In this document: positions 49,654 to 57,665 of the stretch, piece after piece | How positions within the stretch are numbered: position 1 is the stretch's first letter | How the letters are laid out: every line of letters begins with the position of its first letter | Assembly (NCBI RefSeq): GCF_018343535.1 | Contig: NZ_JAGYPF010000001.1 | Span: 62,001-126,000, forward strand | Direction of reading: 5' to 3' | DNA from: Neobacillus rhizophilus | Lineage (GTDB): Bacteria > Bacillota > Bacilli > Bacillales > Cytobacillaceae | Length of the DNA stretch: 64,000 bases | Translations under genes and position numbers: made by a program | The notes under the pieces: model-generated | What the model was told of the DNA's origin: nothing | The model's input: the letters and a program-made list of their open reading frames with translations, nothing else | Databases searched by the model: none

Positions 49654-50841
49654 GTGATTGAAAGAGTAGTAGATATCCAGAAACTAATAGAGGCAGTTGA
49701 AGAAGAAATAATTGAGTGGCGCAGACATTTTCACGAAAATCCGGAGCTTTCTTTTCAAGAATTTGAAACCTCTAATTACGTTTATGAAAAACTGCAATCG
49801 TTTGGCAATATTGAAGTTTCCAGGGTCACACCAACGAGTGTCATGGGACGCCTGTTTGGCAGCCAGTCTGGCAAAGTATTGGGGCTGCGGGCAGATATGG
49901 ATGCCCTGCCAATCCTAGAGGAAACAGGATTGCCATTTGCCTCCAAAAATAAAGGTGTGATGCATGCCTGCGGTCATGATGGACATACGGCGATGCTTCT
50001 TGGCGCAGCCAAAGTTTTGTCCCAATTAAAAGAAGATATAAAAGGGGAAATCCGCTTTTTTTTCCAGCATGCGGAGGAACTGTCCCCTGGCGGTGCACAG
50101 GAAATGGTAAAGGCAGGGGCAGCCGATGGCCTTGACGGTGTGATCGGCCTTCACCTCGGCTCACAAGGGCCTTTGGGTAAATTCTCTCTCTGCTACGGAC
50201 ATGTGACAGCGGCCTGCGATGATTTTGATATTGTCATTCAAGGTAAAGGCGGACACGGTTCGGCACCTGAAGAAACTGTTGACCCGATTGCTATTGGTGT
50301 TCAGCTTGTAAATGGAATCAATCAGTTTATTTCTAGAAAAGTGGATGCCAGCCATCGGGCTGTGATTACGGTTGCCCAGTTCCATGGGGGAACTGCCAAC
50401 AATATCATTCCAGATAAAGTAACATTAGGCGGAACTGTTCGCACGTTTGACCCTGAGGTACGCAAGCAGATTCCAATCTGGATGGAAAAATTAACAAAGG
50501 GAATCACCGAAGCACATGGTGCAACCTATGAATTAAACTATGACTTTGGCTACAGTCCAACGATAAATGATGAAAAGGTTACCTCATTAGTTGAACAAAC
50601 GATTGTGGAAACCTTTGGAGAAAGCAGCTTCGTGAGGGGCACAGCGTTAATGGGCAGCGAAGACTTCTCCGCATTTGCAGAGGCAGCACCGGGATGCTTC
50701 GCCTTTTTGGGGGCAGGAAGTGATAATATTGCTGAAAATTATCCGCATCACCATCCAAAATTTGATGTAAAAGAAGAAGCGCTGATTCTTGGTGTCCAGT
50801 ACTTTGTAAGAAGCGCATTAAAGTACTTAAATGAAAATTAA
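49654..50841 (+). CDS. M20-family amidohydrolase, copy 2 (tandem duplicate)
   Basis: A 395-residue paralogue of the preceding gene, equal in length and alignable without gaps. It carries the same LRADMDALPI, MHACGHDGHTAMLLGAAK, FFQHAEEL and GKGGHGSAP motifs. Differences cluster in substrate-domain stretches (for example GPLGKFSLCYGHVTAACDDF against IPSGIFTVCYGPVTAATDAF, and GEDFSAF against SEDFSAF), so the copies may have different substrates. GTG 49654 follows GGAGGGG. Both probably come from one transcript, ended by the terminator at 50857. Confidence 0.92.
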   Translation: MIERVVDIQKLIEAVEEEIIEWRRHFHENPELSFQEFETSNYVYEKLQSFGNIEVSRVTPTSVMGRLFGSQSGKVLGLRADMDALPILEETGLPFASKNKGVMHACGHDGHTAMLLGAAKVLSQLKEDIKGEIRFFFQHAEELSPGGAQEMVKAGAADGLDGVIGLHLGSQGPLGKFSLCYGHVTAACDDFDIVIQGKGGHGSAPEETVDPIAIGVQLVNGINQFISRKVDASHRAVITVAQFHGGTANNIIPDKVTLGGTVRTFDPEVRKQIPIWMEKLTKGITEAHGATYELNYDFGYSPTINDEKVTSLVEQTIVETFGESSFVRGTALMGSEDFSAFAEAAPGCFAFLGAGSDNIAENYPHHHPKFDVKEEALILGVQYFVRSALKYLNEN

Positions 50842-50856
50842 GATTAAGAAATATAT

Positions 50857-50887
50857 AAAGGGCCCTTTACAGAAAGGGGCCCTTTTT
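50857..50887. terminator. Bidirectional terminator between M20 and histidine kinase genes
   Basis: AAAGGGCCC pairs with GGGCCCTTT, followed by TT on the right. The right arm lies against the stop codon of the kinase gene. Confidence 0.8.
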
Positions 50888-52655
50888 AGTTGATGGGGAT
50901 TCTTATGGCAATAGCTGTTCCCCAATCAGGTTTGCTTTGGATCGTTAGACCATGTTTATCTCCATACGTTAGCTGCAACCGTTTATTGGTATTATAAAGG
51001 CCAATGTGATCATTTGCTGTATAATTTGATTTCAGCTTCGAGCGGATTTCCTCTAGCCTAGCCCTGTCGATTCCCTTGCCATTATCAATAACCACTACAT
51101 AAAGATGGGTTGGGAAGATTCTTATTTTTACTTTAATCGAAAGCTTTCTTCCCAAGCCAGGCAGGCCATGCTGAAGGGAATTCTCGATCAGAGGCTGCAG
51201 GGACAGTTTAACCACATAATAGTTTTCAACACCCTCATCACATTCCCAATAGACCGCAAACTGGTCCTTGTGCCTGATTTTCTGAATATCCACATAGCTT
51301 TTCGTATGCTTTATTTCATCTTTGAAAATGACTAAGCTGTCCTTGGCGCTTAAGGAGTAACGAAGGATATTTCCAAGGTTATCAATCATCTCATTAATCT
51401 CGTTTGGCCGTTTTGTAAGACTGATCACCTTCCAATTAATCGTTTCTAGTGTATTATACAAAAAATGCGGATTTAATTGGGATTGGTGCACGGATAACTC
51501 CAGTGCCTGCATTTTATATTTTCTCTCCGACAAGAGCACCTTCATATAGGATTGCTCCATAAAACTGGTCAAAATCTTATGAATGATTAGGCTGTGAATA
51601 TCCGTTACGTCATTTGGCAAATGGGGGAGAGGTTCACCCTTTTCGGCATTATTTAAGATATTGACAATCGAATCAATTTCGGCAAAATTCTTTTTCGTTA
51701 GATAATAAGCGATAATTCCCCCAACAATAACTGACGAAAGCAGGAGAACTAAAGTAAGCAAGCTTAATTGGTATGGCAACTTATAAAGAGAACTCCGCGG
51801 GATGGTCGAGAAAAACACCCAGCCATATTTTGGGGAGTCCAGCTTAAAAACAGTAGAAGGTTCGTTTCCTATTTTCATTGTACTAATTTCATTAGCGGAG
51901 GATAACATTTCCTTCGCTTCATGTGAAGTTAAATGAACTGGATGATTTTCAAACAGTACCTGCTCATTTTTATCCATAACCAAAATATTTTGTCCGTTCA
52001 TTTTATATAAACTATTTAGATTGTCCTTTAAATAATCTGTGTTTACGTTCAAAATAATGTACCCGAGGTTACCATTTGCAAGAGTAATGCTGCGGTACAA
52101 GGAAATGACATCAATCTTTTGGTCGGGAAAATCCACAAGCTTCCGAATTACTGTTCTTTTTTGGGTCCAAACAGCATCGCCGCTTATTACCTTACTGAGC
52201 CCCTTATACCAAGAGACATCATCAAAATCATGAAGATCTACTACACCGCCTGTTGTTGAGGTTAAAAATCGATTTTTGTCATTTTTAATATAAATATAAA
52301 TCGAATCAATGTATGGGTGGGCAATAGCAGGAGAGTCGATGGTGTTTTTTAACGACGCCAGTTTAACAAAATCCTCTGAGTCCAACCATTTTTTCTCGAG
52401 CATATTTTGCAGGTCTAGAAATTCCTTGGCACTGGCCGCAATAGTTAAGTTAATAGAATTTAACTCATCGAAAATCATTTCCACATTCATTTGGATTTGA
52501 TTGAGTAGATTTAAGTTTTCCTGATTAATTTTTTCCTTCAAATATAAATGGATTAATGTTATCGCAAGTGAACCTAGAATGAGTATGGGAATCAGCATTG
52601 GAATCAGCAGTTTGCTTAAATTTTTAATAAAAAAGGAACGTTTTAAAGAATCCAT
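50886..52655 (-). CDS. YesM/LytS-type sensor histidine kinase
   Basis: A 589-residue membrane kinase. The first helix (about residues 15-37) is followed by an extracellular dCache-like sensor (about 40-290), a second helix (about 300-322), a HAMP-like linker and the His_kinase domain with QSQLNPHFLYNTLETINWK (phosphoacceptor His) and an ATPase domain with LQPLIENSLQHGL and VVIDNGKGID. ATG 52655 has AAGGA nine bases upstream. It is co-transcribed with the AraC-type response regulator just upstream. Next to peptidases and a peptide ABC transporter, a peptide or amino-acid-derived signal is plausible. Confidence 0.9.
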   Translation of the reverse strand: MDSLKRSFFIKNLSKLLIPMLIPILILGSLAITLIHLYLKEKINQENLNLLNQIQMNVEMIFDELNSINLTIAASAKEFLDLQNMLEKKWLDSEDFVKLASLKNTIDSPAIAHPYIDSIYIYIKNDKNRFLTSTTGGVVDLHDFDDVSWYKGLSKVISGDAVWTQKRTVIRKLVDFPDQKIDVISLYRSITLANGNLGYIILNVNTDYLKDNLNSLYKMNGQNILVMDKNEQVLFENHPVHLTSHEAKEMLSSANEISTMKIGNEPSTVFKLDSPKYGWVFFSTIPRSSLYKLPYQLSLLTLVLLLSSVIVGGIIAYYLTKKNFAEIDSIVNILNNAEKGEPLPHLPNDVTDIHSLIIHKILTSFMEQSYMKVLLSERKYKMQALELSVHQSQLNPHFLYNTLETINWKVISLTKRPNEINEMIDNLGNILRYSLSAKDSLVIFKDEIKHTKSYVDIQKIRHKDQFAVYWECDEGVENYYVVKLSLQPLIENSLQHGLPGLGRKLSIKVKIRIFPTHLYVVVIDNGKGIDRARLEEIRSKLKSNYTANDHIGLYNTNKRLQLTYGDKHGLTIQSKPDWGTAIAIRIPIN

Positions 52656-52667
52656 TGGAAGCAATCC

Positions 52668-53405
52668 TTAATTTAGCCGATATTCCTTTGGGCTGACCCC
52701 AAAATATTTTCGGAAAGCACGTGTGAAATTCTTGGCATTGCTGTATCCGACCATTTCACTTACCTCATAGGTCTTGTACTTCATTTCTTTAATTAATTTT
52801 GCTGCTTCTTCCATTTTGACTTGAAAAAGAAAATCAGAGAAATTGACATCTGTTTTTTGTTTAAAATATTTGCTTACATAATGGGGGTTCATATAAACGA
52901 CTTGAGCAGCCTCATCTAATGTTGCGTTTTTAAAATTGGTTTTCACATAATCTTTAATTTTATTAATAATCGGATCAACATCATCGTCTTTTAGTTTTAA
53001 GGAAACCGTTTGGGTAGAGGCTGGAATTCTTTGGTCTAGTTCCTTTTTTATTTGTGAAAACGCTTCCGTTATTTCTGAAAAATTTGTGGGTTTTAGAATA
53101 TAATTTTTGACCCCGTACTTAATGGCAGACTGGGCATAGTGGAACTCCTGGTAACCGCTTAAAAAAACAGTCAGGACAGGGGATTTCTGCTCATGCATTT
53201 CCTTTATGACCTCAATGCCGGTCATGATCGGCATTTGAATATCGCAAAGCAAAACGTCAGCATTTCCCTCTGAAACGAGCTCCAGGGCTTCTTTCCCATT
53301 TGCTGCTTCCCCAATTACTTCGAATCCAAGTTCATTCCAAGGAAAATAGTTTACTAGGCCGTGCCGGATTTCATATTCATCATCAGCAATAACTAATTGG
53401 TACAT
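52668..53405 (-). CDS. YesN-type response regulator with AraC DNA-binding domain
   Basis: A 245-residue regulator. The receiver domain has acidic DDEYE at the start, phosphoacceptor Asp in LLCDIQMPIMTG (about residue 55) and Lys in ILKPTNFSE (about 105). The C-terminal AraC domain has PHYVSKYFKQKTDVNFSDFL and YSNAKNFTRAFRKYFGVSPK (two helix-turn-helix units). It is the cognate partner of the kinase, and its gene is divergent from the ABC transporter operon, the obvious candidate target. Confidence 0.92.
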   Translation of the reverse strand: MYQLVIADDEYEIRHGLVNYFPWNELGFEVIGEAANGKEALELVSEGNADVLLCDIQMPIMTGIEVIKEMHEQKSPVLTVFLSGYQEFHYAQSAIKYGVKNYILKPTNFSEITEAFSQIKKELDQRIPASTQTVSLKLKDDDVDPIINKIKDYVKTNFKNATLDEAAQVVYMNPHYVSKYFKQKTDVNFSDFLFQVKMEEAAKLIKEMKYKTYEVSEMVGYSNAKNFTRAFRKYFGVSPKEYRLN

Positions 53406-53569
53406 AAGGCATCCCCTAAAACATTATTTTAATATTCAAAATATACTATACTTTGACATGATCAACAAGCGTAATTCTATTTTCGTTTGTCAAGTAATGA
53501 TACGAAATGTCAATTCAGGTCCCTTTTTTTATCACTACTATTTTTATTAAAATAATGTTAACCGAGTAG

Positions 53570-53584
53570 AATGTTCGGAAAATT
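53570..53584 (+). promoter_or_regulatory. CodY box ahead of the peptide ABC transporter operon
   Basis: AATGTTCGGAAAATT matches AATTTTCWGAAAATT at 13 of 15 positions. It lies 38 bases before the first start codon, between the likely promoter and the gene, where CodY would block transcription. The dpp and opp operons are classic CodY targets in Bacillus. Confidence 0.55.
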
Positions 53585-53621
53585 TACAAAATTAATAGTT
53601 TTTAGAAAGAGGGGTGAAGGA

Positions 53622-54638
53622 ATGAAACCTTTACTGGAAGTAAACCAAATACAAATTGCATTTGAGTCAGACAGTGAAGAAGTGATTTCAGTAGAAGAGG
53701 TAAGTTTTTCAGTCAACCCTGGAGAAACCATCGGCATTGTTGGCGAGTCCGGTTGCGGAAAAAGCGTCACCTCTTTATCTATTATGGGTTTGCTCGGGAA
53801 AAACGGAAAGGTGAATAAGGGCCAGATTCTTTTTGGAGAAGAAGACCTTACAAAAGTATCTAATCAGCGTATAAGAGATATCAGGGGAAATGAGATCTCG
53901 ATGATCTTTCAGGAACCAATGACCTCATTAAATCCCGTTTTTACGATTGGGAACCAAATGATTGAGGGAATCAAGCTTCACTTAAAAATGAATCCAAAGG
54001 CTGCTAAGGAATACGCCGTTGAAATGTTAAAAAAGGTTGGAATTCCAAGGGCGAATGAGATTATGAAGGAATACCCGCATGCATTGTCAGGCGGAATGCG
54101 GCAGCGGGTGATGATTGCGATGGCGCTTGCCTGCAAGCCAAAGCTGTTGATTGCGGATGAACCAACAACTGCCCTGGATGTAACGATTCAGGCGCAAATT
54201 CTCGAATTGATGAAAACCTTGCAAAAGGAATCTAACACCGCCATTATGCTAATTACCCATGATCTTGGGGTAATTGCGGAAACGGCCGACCGGGTAATTG
54301 TCATGTATGCTGGTCAGGTTGTGGAAGAAGCAGATGTATTCACGCTATTTAAGGAGCCAAAGCATCCTTATACCCAAGGGCTAATGGCCTCCATTCCACA
54401 TTTGGAATATGAAAGTGAACAACGCCTGGCTTCAATTCCTGGTTCAGTGCCGAGCATCAAGCATATGCCAGCAGGCTGTCGGTTCCATACCCGCTGCCCC
54501 TATGCAACGGAACGGTGTGAGCAGGAACAGCCTAGACTTAAGGATGTTCAGGCAGGGCATAAAGTAAGGTGCTGGTTAACGGAGGAAGACGGTTTAAGGA
54601 CAAACTCCGATCAACCTAAGGAGGAAATATTCACATGA
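53622..54638 (+). CDS. Peptide ABC transporter ATP-binding protein, DppD/OppD type
   Basis: A 338-residue ATPase. Walker A is GESGCGKSVTSLS (about residues 41-53), the ABC signature LSGGMRQRVMIAMALA (about 150-165), Walker B LLIADEPTTALDV and the H-loop ITHDLGVIAE. The C-terminal oligopeptide extension with a CRFHTRCPYATERC cysteine cluster is present, as in proteins of this branch. ATG 53622 follows GGGGTGAAGGA. Its stop overlaps the start of the second ATPase as ATGA. Confidence 0.93.
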   Translation: MKPLLEVNQIQIAFESDSEEVISVEEVSFSVNPGETIGIVGESGCGKSVTSLSIMGLLGKNGKVNKGQILFGEEDLTKVSNQRIRDIRGNEISMIFQEPMTSLNPVFTIGNQMIEGIKLHLKMNPKAAKEYAVEMLKKVGIPRANEIMKEYPHALSGGMRQRVMIAMALACKPKLLIADEPTTALDVTIQAQILELMKTLQKESNTAIMLITHDLGVIAETADRVIVMYAGQVVEEADVFTLFKEPKHPYTQGLMASIPHLEYESEQRLASIPGSVPSIKHMPAGCRFHTRCPYATERCEQEQPRLKDVQAGHKVRCWLTEEDGLRTNSDQPKEEIFT

Positions 54639-55627
54639 CCACCATGATTGAAAAAGAAACGACTCCTTTACTAAAAGTAGAAAAATTAAAAACCTATTAC
54701 CCTATTAAAAAGGGTGTTTTTTCGAAAACGGTTGGTCACGTGAAGGCGGTAGATGGGGTCGACTTTTATATTAACGAAGGTGAAACACTCGGATTGGTAG
54801 GAGAGTCGGGCTGCGGTAAATCAACCATTGGGAAAACGCTTGTAAGGCTGGAAAATGCCTCAGAGGGTAAGGTGTATTTTCAGGAGAAAGAAATCACCAC
54901 TGCTAACAGAGATACGATGAAAGGTCTGCGCCGGGACCTGCAGATTATTTTTCAGGACCCGTATTCATCTCTGAATCCAAGGAAAAGAATCAAAGATCTC
55001 CTCGAAGAACCGATGAGAATTCATCAAGTAGTTGAAAAGGAAAAAATCAATAAAAGAGTAGACGAGCTTTTGGAACTGGTCGGTCTGTCAAAAAGCTATA
55101 AAAATCGCTACCCGCACGAATTTTCCGGAGGCCAGCGGCAGCGGATCGGAATTGCCAGAGCCTTGTCGCTTAATCCAAAACTGATCATTTGCGATGAGCC
55201 GGTATCTGCTTTGGATGTATCCATTCAGGCACAAATCCTGAATTTATTGAAGGATCTGCAAAAAGAATTCAACCTTACTTATTTGTTTATTGCCCATGGC
55301 TTAGGAGCCGTTAAGTATATCAGCGACCGGATTGCAGTTATGTATTTAGGGAGAATTGTCGAGGTTGCAAAAACGGAAGAAATCTTCAAAAATCCGCAGC
55401 ATCCTTATACAAAAGCGTTGTTAAGCTCTTATCCAATACCGAACCCTGAATTAAGAACGAAAGAAAGAATCATTATTGCTGGCGATGTCCCAAGTCCGGC
55501 CAATCCGCCAAGCGGCTGCAGCTTTCACACTCGCTGCCCGATTGCAACAGCGATTTGTCGGGAGCAAAGACCTGTTCTAAAAGGTAAGGAACATAGCGTT
55601 GCCTGCTTCGCGGTTAACGATGCATAA
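54635..55627 (+). CDS. Peptide ABC transporter ATP-binding protein, DppF/OppF type
   Basis: A 330-residue second ATPase of the heterodimeric pair. Walker A is GESGCGKSTIGKTL (about residues 54-67), signature FSGGQRQRIGIARALS, Walker B LIICDEPVSALDV. The H-loop reads FIAHGLGAVKYISD, where the common sequence is HDL, so Asp after the His is Gly here. The C-terminal CSFHTRCPIATAIC cluster is present. It is translationally coupled to the first ATPase by ATGA overlap. Confidence 0.93.
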   Translation: MTTMIEKETTPLLKVEKLKTYYPIKKGVFSKTVGHVKAVDGVDFYINEGETLGLVGESGCGKSTIGKTLVRLENASEGKVYFQEKEITTANRDTMKGLRRDLQIIFQDPYSSLNPRKRIKDLLEEPMRIHQVVEKEKINKRVDELLELVGLSKSYKNRYPHEFSGGQRQRIGIARALSLNPKLIICDEPVSALDVSIQAQILNLLKDLQKEFNLTYLFIAHGLGAVKYISDRIAVMYLGRIVEVAKTEEIFKNPQHPYTKALLSSYPIPNPELRTKERIIIAGDVPSPANPPSGCSFHTRCPIATAICREQRPVLKGKEHSVACFAVNDA

Positions 55628-55655
55628 AAATTAGTTTTAGAAAGAGGGTGAAAAT

Positions 55656-56606
55656 TTGGTTCCCTATATTATCCGCAGACTTTTAATTGCCATCCCAGTT
55701 TTATTTGGGGTCATGGTTGTCAATTTTATCATCATTAATATGGCGCCGGGAAACCCGGTTGATATGTATGTCGACCCCAATTCTTCACCTGAACTGCTGG
55801 AGATGAGGAAGGAACAGCTGGGCTTGAATGATCCGCTTTACATTCAATTTTTCCATTGGCTTGGTAATCTTGCACAAGGCAATTTAGGCTACTCCTTTTC
55901 AACCTATGAACCAGTATCAAAGATGATTTTCGAAAGGATTGGCCCGACGTTTGAATTAATGGGACTTGCCCTTCTAGCGGGATTAATCATCGCCCTGCCG
56001 ATAGGGATTTTAAGTGCAGTCAAGCAATATAGCAAACTTGACTATTTGGCGACAGGGACCTCGTTCTTTGGAATTTCCATCCCGCATTTTTTCTTAGGAT
56101 TGGGCCTTATTTATATCTTTGCCGTCCAATTGCAGATTCTGCCGGCAGGGGGCATGTCGACCCTGGGCAGTGAAGATAATTTCTTGGATAAGGTTCAGCA
56201 TTTAATTCTTCCGGTGATCGTGCTGGCAGTCGGAATTTCAGGGCAATATGTCCGCTATGTCCGGGCAAGTCTCTTGGAGGTGCTGGGCCAGGATTATTTA
56301 CGGACGGCGAGAGCAAAGGGGTTAAAGGAATTTGTTGTTACCAATAAACATGCTTTAAAAAATGCCTTGATTCCGATTATTACGATCATTGGTATGGAGA
56401 TTCCTTTCTTGCTTGGCGGAGCGGTTATCACCGAACAGATATTTCAGTGGCCGGGTATGGGTCAGTTGACCATTCAGTCGATTATGTCCAGGGATTATCC
56501 AACACTGATGGCTCTTAATCTATTGACGGCATTTATGGTGCTGTTTGCCAATCTATTAACAGATATTGTCTATTCGTTTGTTGACCCGCGCATTAAGTAT
56601 AAATAG
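55656..56606 (+). CDS. Peptide ABC transporter permease, DppB/OppB type
   Basis: A 316-residue membrane protein of about six helices, beginning MVPYIIRRLLIAIPVLFGVMV as DppB proteins do. The EAA loop is RTARAKGLKEFVVTNKHALKN (about 216-236). TTG 55656 follows AAAGAGGGTG. Third gene of the operon. Confidence 0.93.
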   Translation: MVPYIIRRLLIAIPVLFGVMVVNFIIINMAPGNPVDMYVDPNSSPELLEMRKEQLGLNDPLYIQFFHWLGNLAQGNLGYSFSTYEPVSKMIFERIGPTFELMGLALLAGLIIALPIGILSAVKQYSKLDYLATGTSFFGISIPHFFLGLGLIYIFAVQLQILPAGGMSTLGSEDNFLDKVQHLILPVIVLAVGISGQYVRYVRASLLEVLGQDYLRTARAKGLKEFVVTNKHALKNALIPIITIIGMEIPFLLGGAVITEQIFQWPGMGQLTIQSIMSRDYPTLMALNLLTAFMVLFANLLTDIVYSFVDPRIKYK

Positions 56607-56623
56607 GAAAGGAGGAACTTGGT

Positions 56624-57538
56624 ATGCCAATGCTAGAAACAAATATTAAAAAGGATGTGGAACCTCCCATTTCTCATACAGAGATTGGCGGAGAGGAAAC
56701 TCCTTTACAACTAATAATTAAACGTTTTATGAAGCATCGCTTGGCCGTAGCAGGCAGTATTTTGATGTTGTTAATCATCCTGATGGCTATTTTTGCACCA
56801 GTTATTGCACCAAAGGACCCGTATCAGGTTTATGACGAATTCTCTGCACCGCCATCTGCTGAGCACTGGTTAGGAACCGACCAAGTCGGACGAGATCTTT
56901 TCACACGCCTTATCTATGCTTCAAGGGTTTCGATGGCAGTCGGACTAGGGGCAGTTCTTATTTACACCCTTATTGGAACAATCCTAGGTGCGGTTTCCGG
57001 CTATTTTGGCGGATGGGTCGATATTGTGTTAATGCGATTGACAGACGTCTTCATGTCATTCCCAGGATTGATGTTAATTCTTGTGGTGGTTAGTATTTTG
57101 GGACCAAGCCTATTTAATATCATCTGGATTTTGGGGCTTTTGGGCTGGCCGGCCGTTGCCAGATTGGTTCGCGGAACGGTACTTTCGCTGAAACATGTTG
57201 ATTATGTCAAATCGGGCGTAGTGCTTGGGTTAAGTACACCAAGAATTTTATTCCAGCATATTTTGCCGAATGCAATTGCTCCGATTCTTGTCCAAGCTAC
57301 ATTTGGCATAGCAGCAGCCATTATCGTAGAAGCATCTCTAAGCTTCCTCGGGATGGGGGTACAACCGCCGACAGCAAGCTGGGGGAACATGCTGACAGAT
57401 GCCCAATCGTTAACGGTATTAACCGACCAGCCATGGCTATGGGTTCCTCCAGGGGTAATGATTGTCATTGTCGTATTAGCCATCAATTTTATCGGTGATG
57501 GCCTGCGGGATGCTTTGGACCCTAAAACATTGAAGTAA
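56624..57538 (+). CDS. Peptide ABC transporter permease, DppC/OppC type
   Basis: A 304-residue permease. An N-terminal cytoplasmic tail precedes FMKHRLAVAGSILMLLIIL, followed by the periplasmic-facing LGTDQVGRDLFTRLIYASRVS motif of DppC (about residues 85-105) and an EAA-type loop with KSGVVLGLSTPRILFQHILPN (about 190-210). ATG 56624 follows AAAGGAGG. Fourth gene of the operon, 17 bases after the B permease. Confidence 0.93.
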   Translation: MPMLETNIKKDVEPPISHTEIGGEETPLQLIIKRFMKHRLAVAGSILMLLIILMAIFAPVIAPKDPYQVYDEFSAPPSAEHWLGTDQVGRDLFTRLIYASRVSMAVGLGAVLIYTLIGTILGAVSGYFGGWVDIVLMRLTDVFMSFPGLMLILVVVSILGPSLFNIIWILGLLGWPAVARLVRGTVLSLKHVDYVKSGVVLGLSTPRILFQHILPNAIAPILVQATFGIAAAIIVEASLSFLGMGVQPPTASWGNMLTDAQSLTVLTDQPWLWVPPGVMIVIVVLAINFIGDGLRDALDPKTLK

Positions 57539-57557
57539 AATTGAGGTATTTAGCGCA

Positions 57558-57624
57558 TTAACGCAGTGGGGGCCAGCCTCTCATCACATTATCGCGTTAA
57601 ACAATTGGGGGCCTTGCCCCCAAT
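57558..57624 (+). promoter_or_regulatory. Intercistronic hairpin between permease and binding-protein genes
   Basis: ATTGGGGGC (57604-57612) pairs perfectly with GCCCCCAAT (57616-57624) over a CTT loop, with no T run after it. Upstream TTAACGC (57558-57564) can pair with GCGTTAA (57594-57600), enclosing another GGGGGCC copy (57568-57574). Such hairpins often protect a 3' mRNA end or separate expression of the permease genes from the abundant binding protein. Confidence 0.6.
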
Positions 57625-57665
57625 GATATATAGCAATCCAATATAAAATGAAAAGAGGGACGGGA

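Noticed and set aside
53055..53072. cre-like sequence TGAAAACGCTTCCG
   Set aside because: It has two mismatches and lies inside the response regulator coding sequence, not near a promoter.
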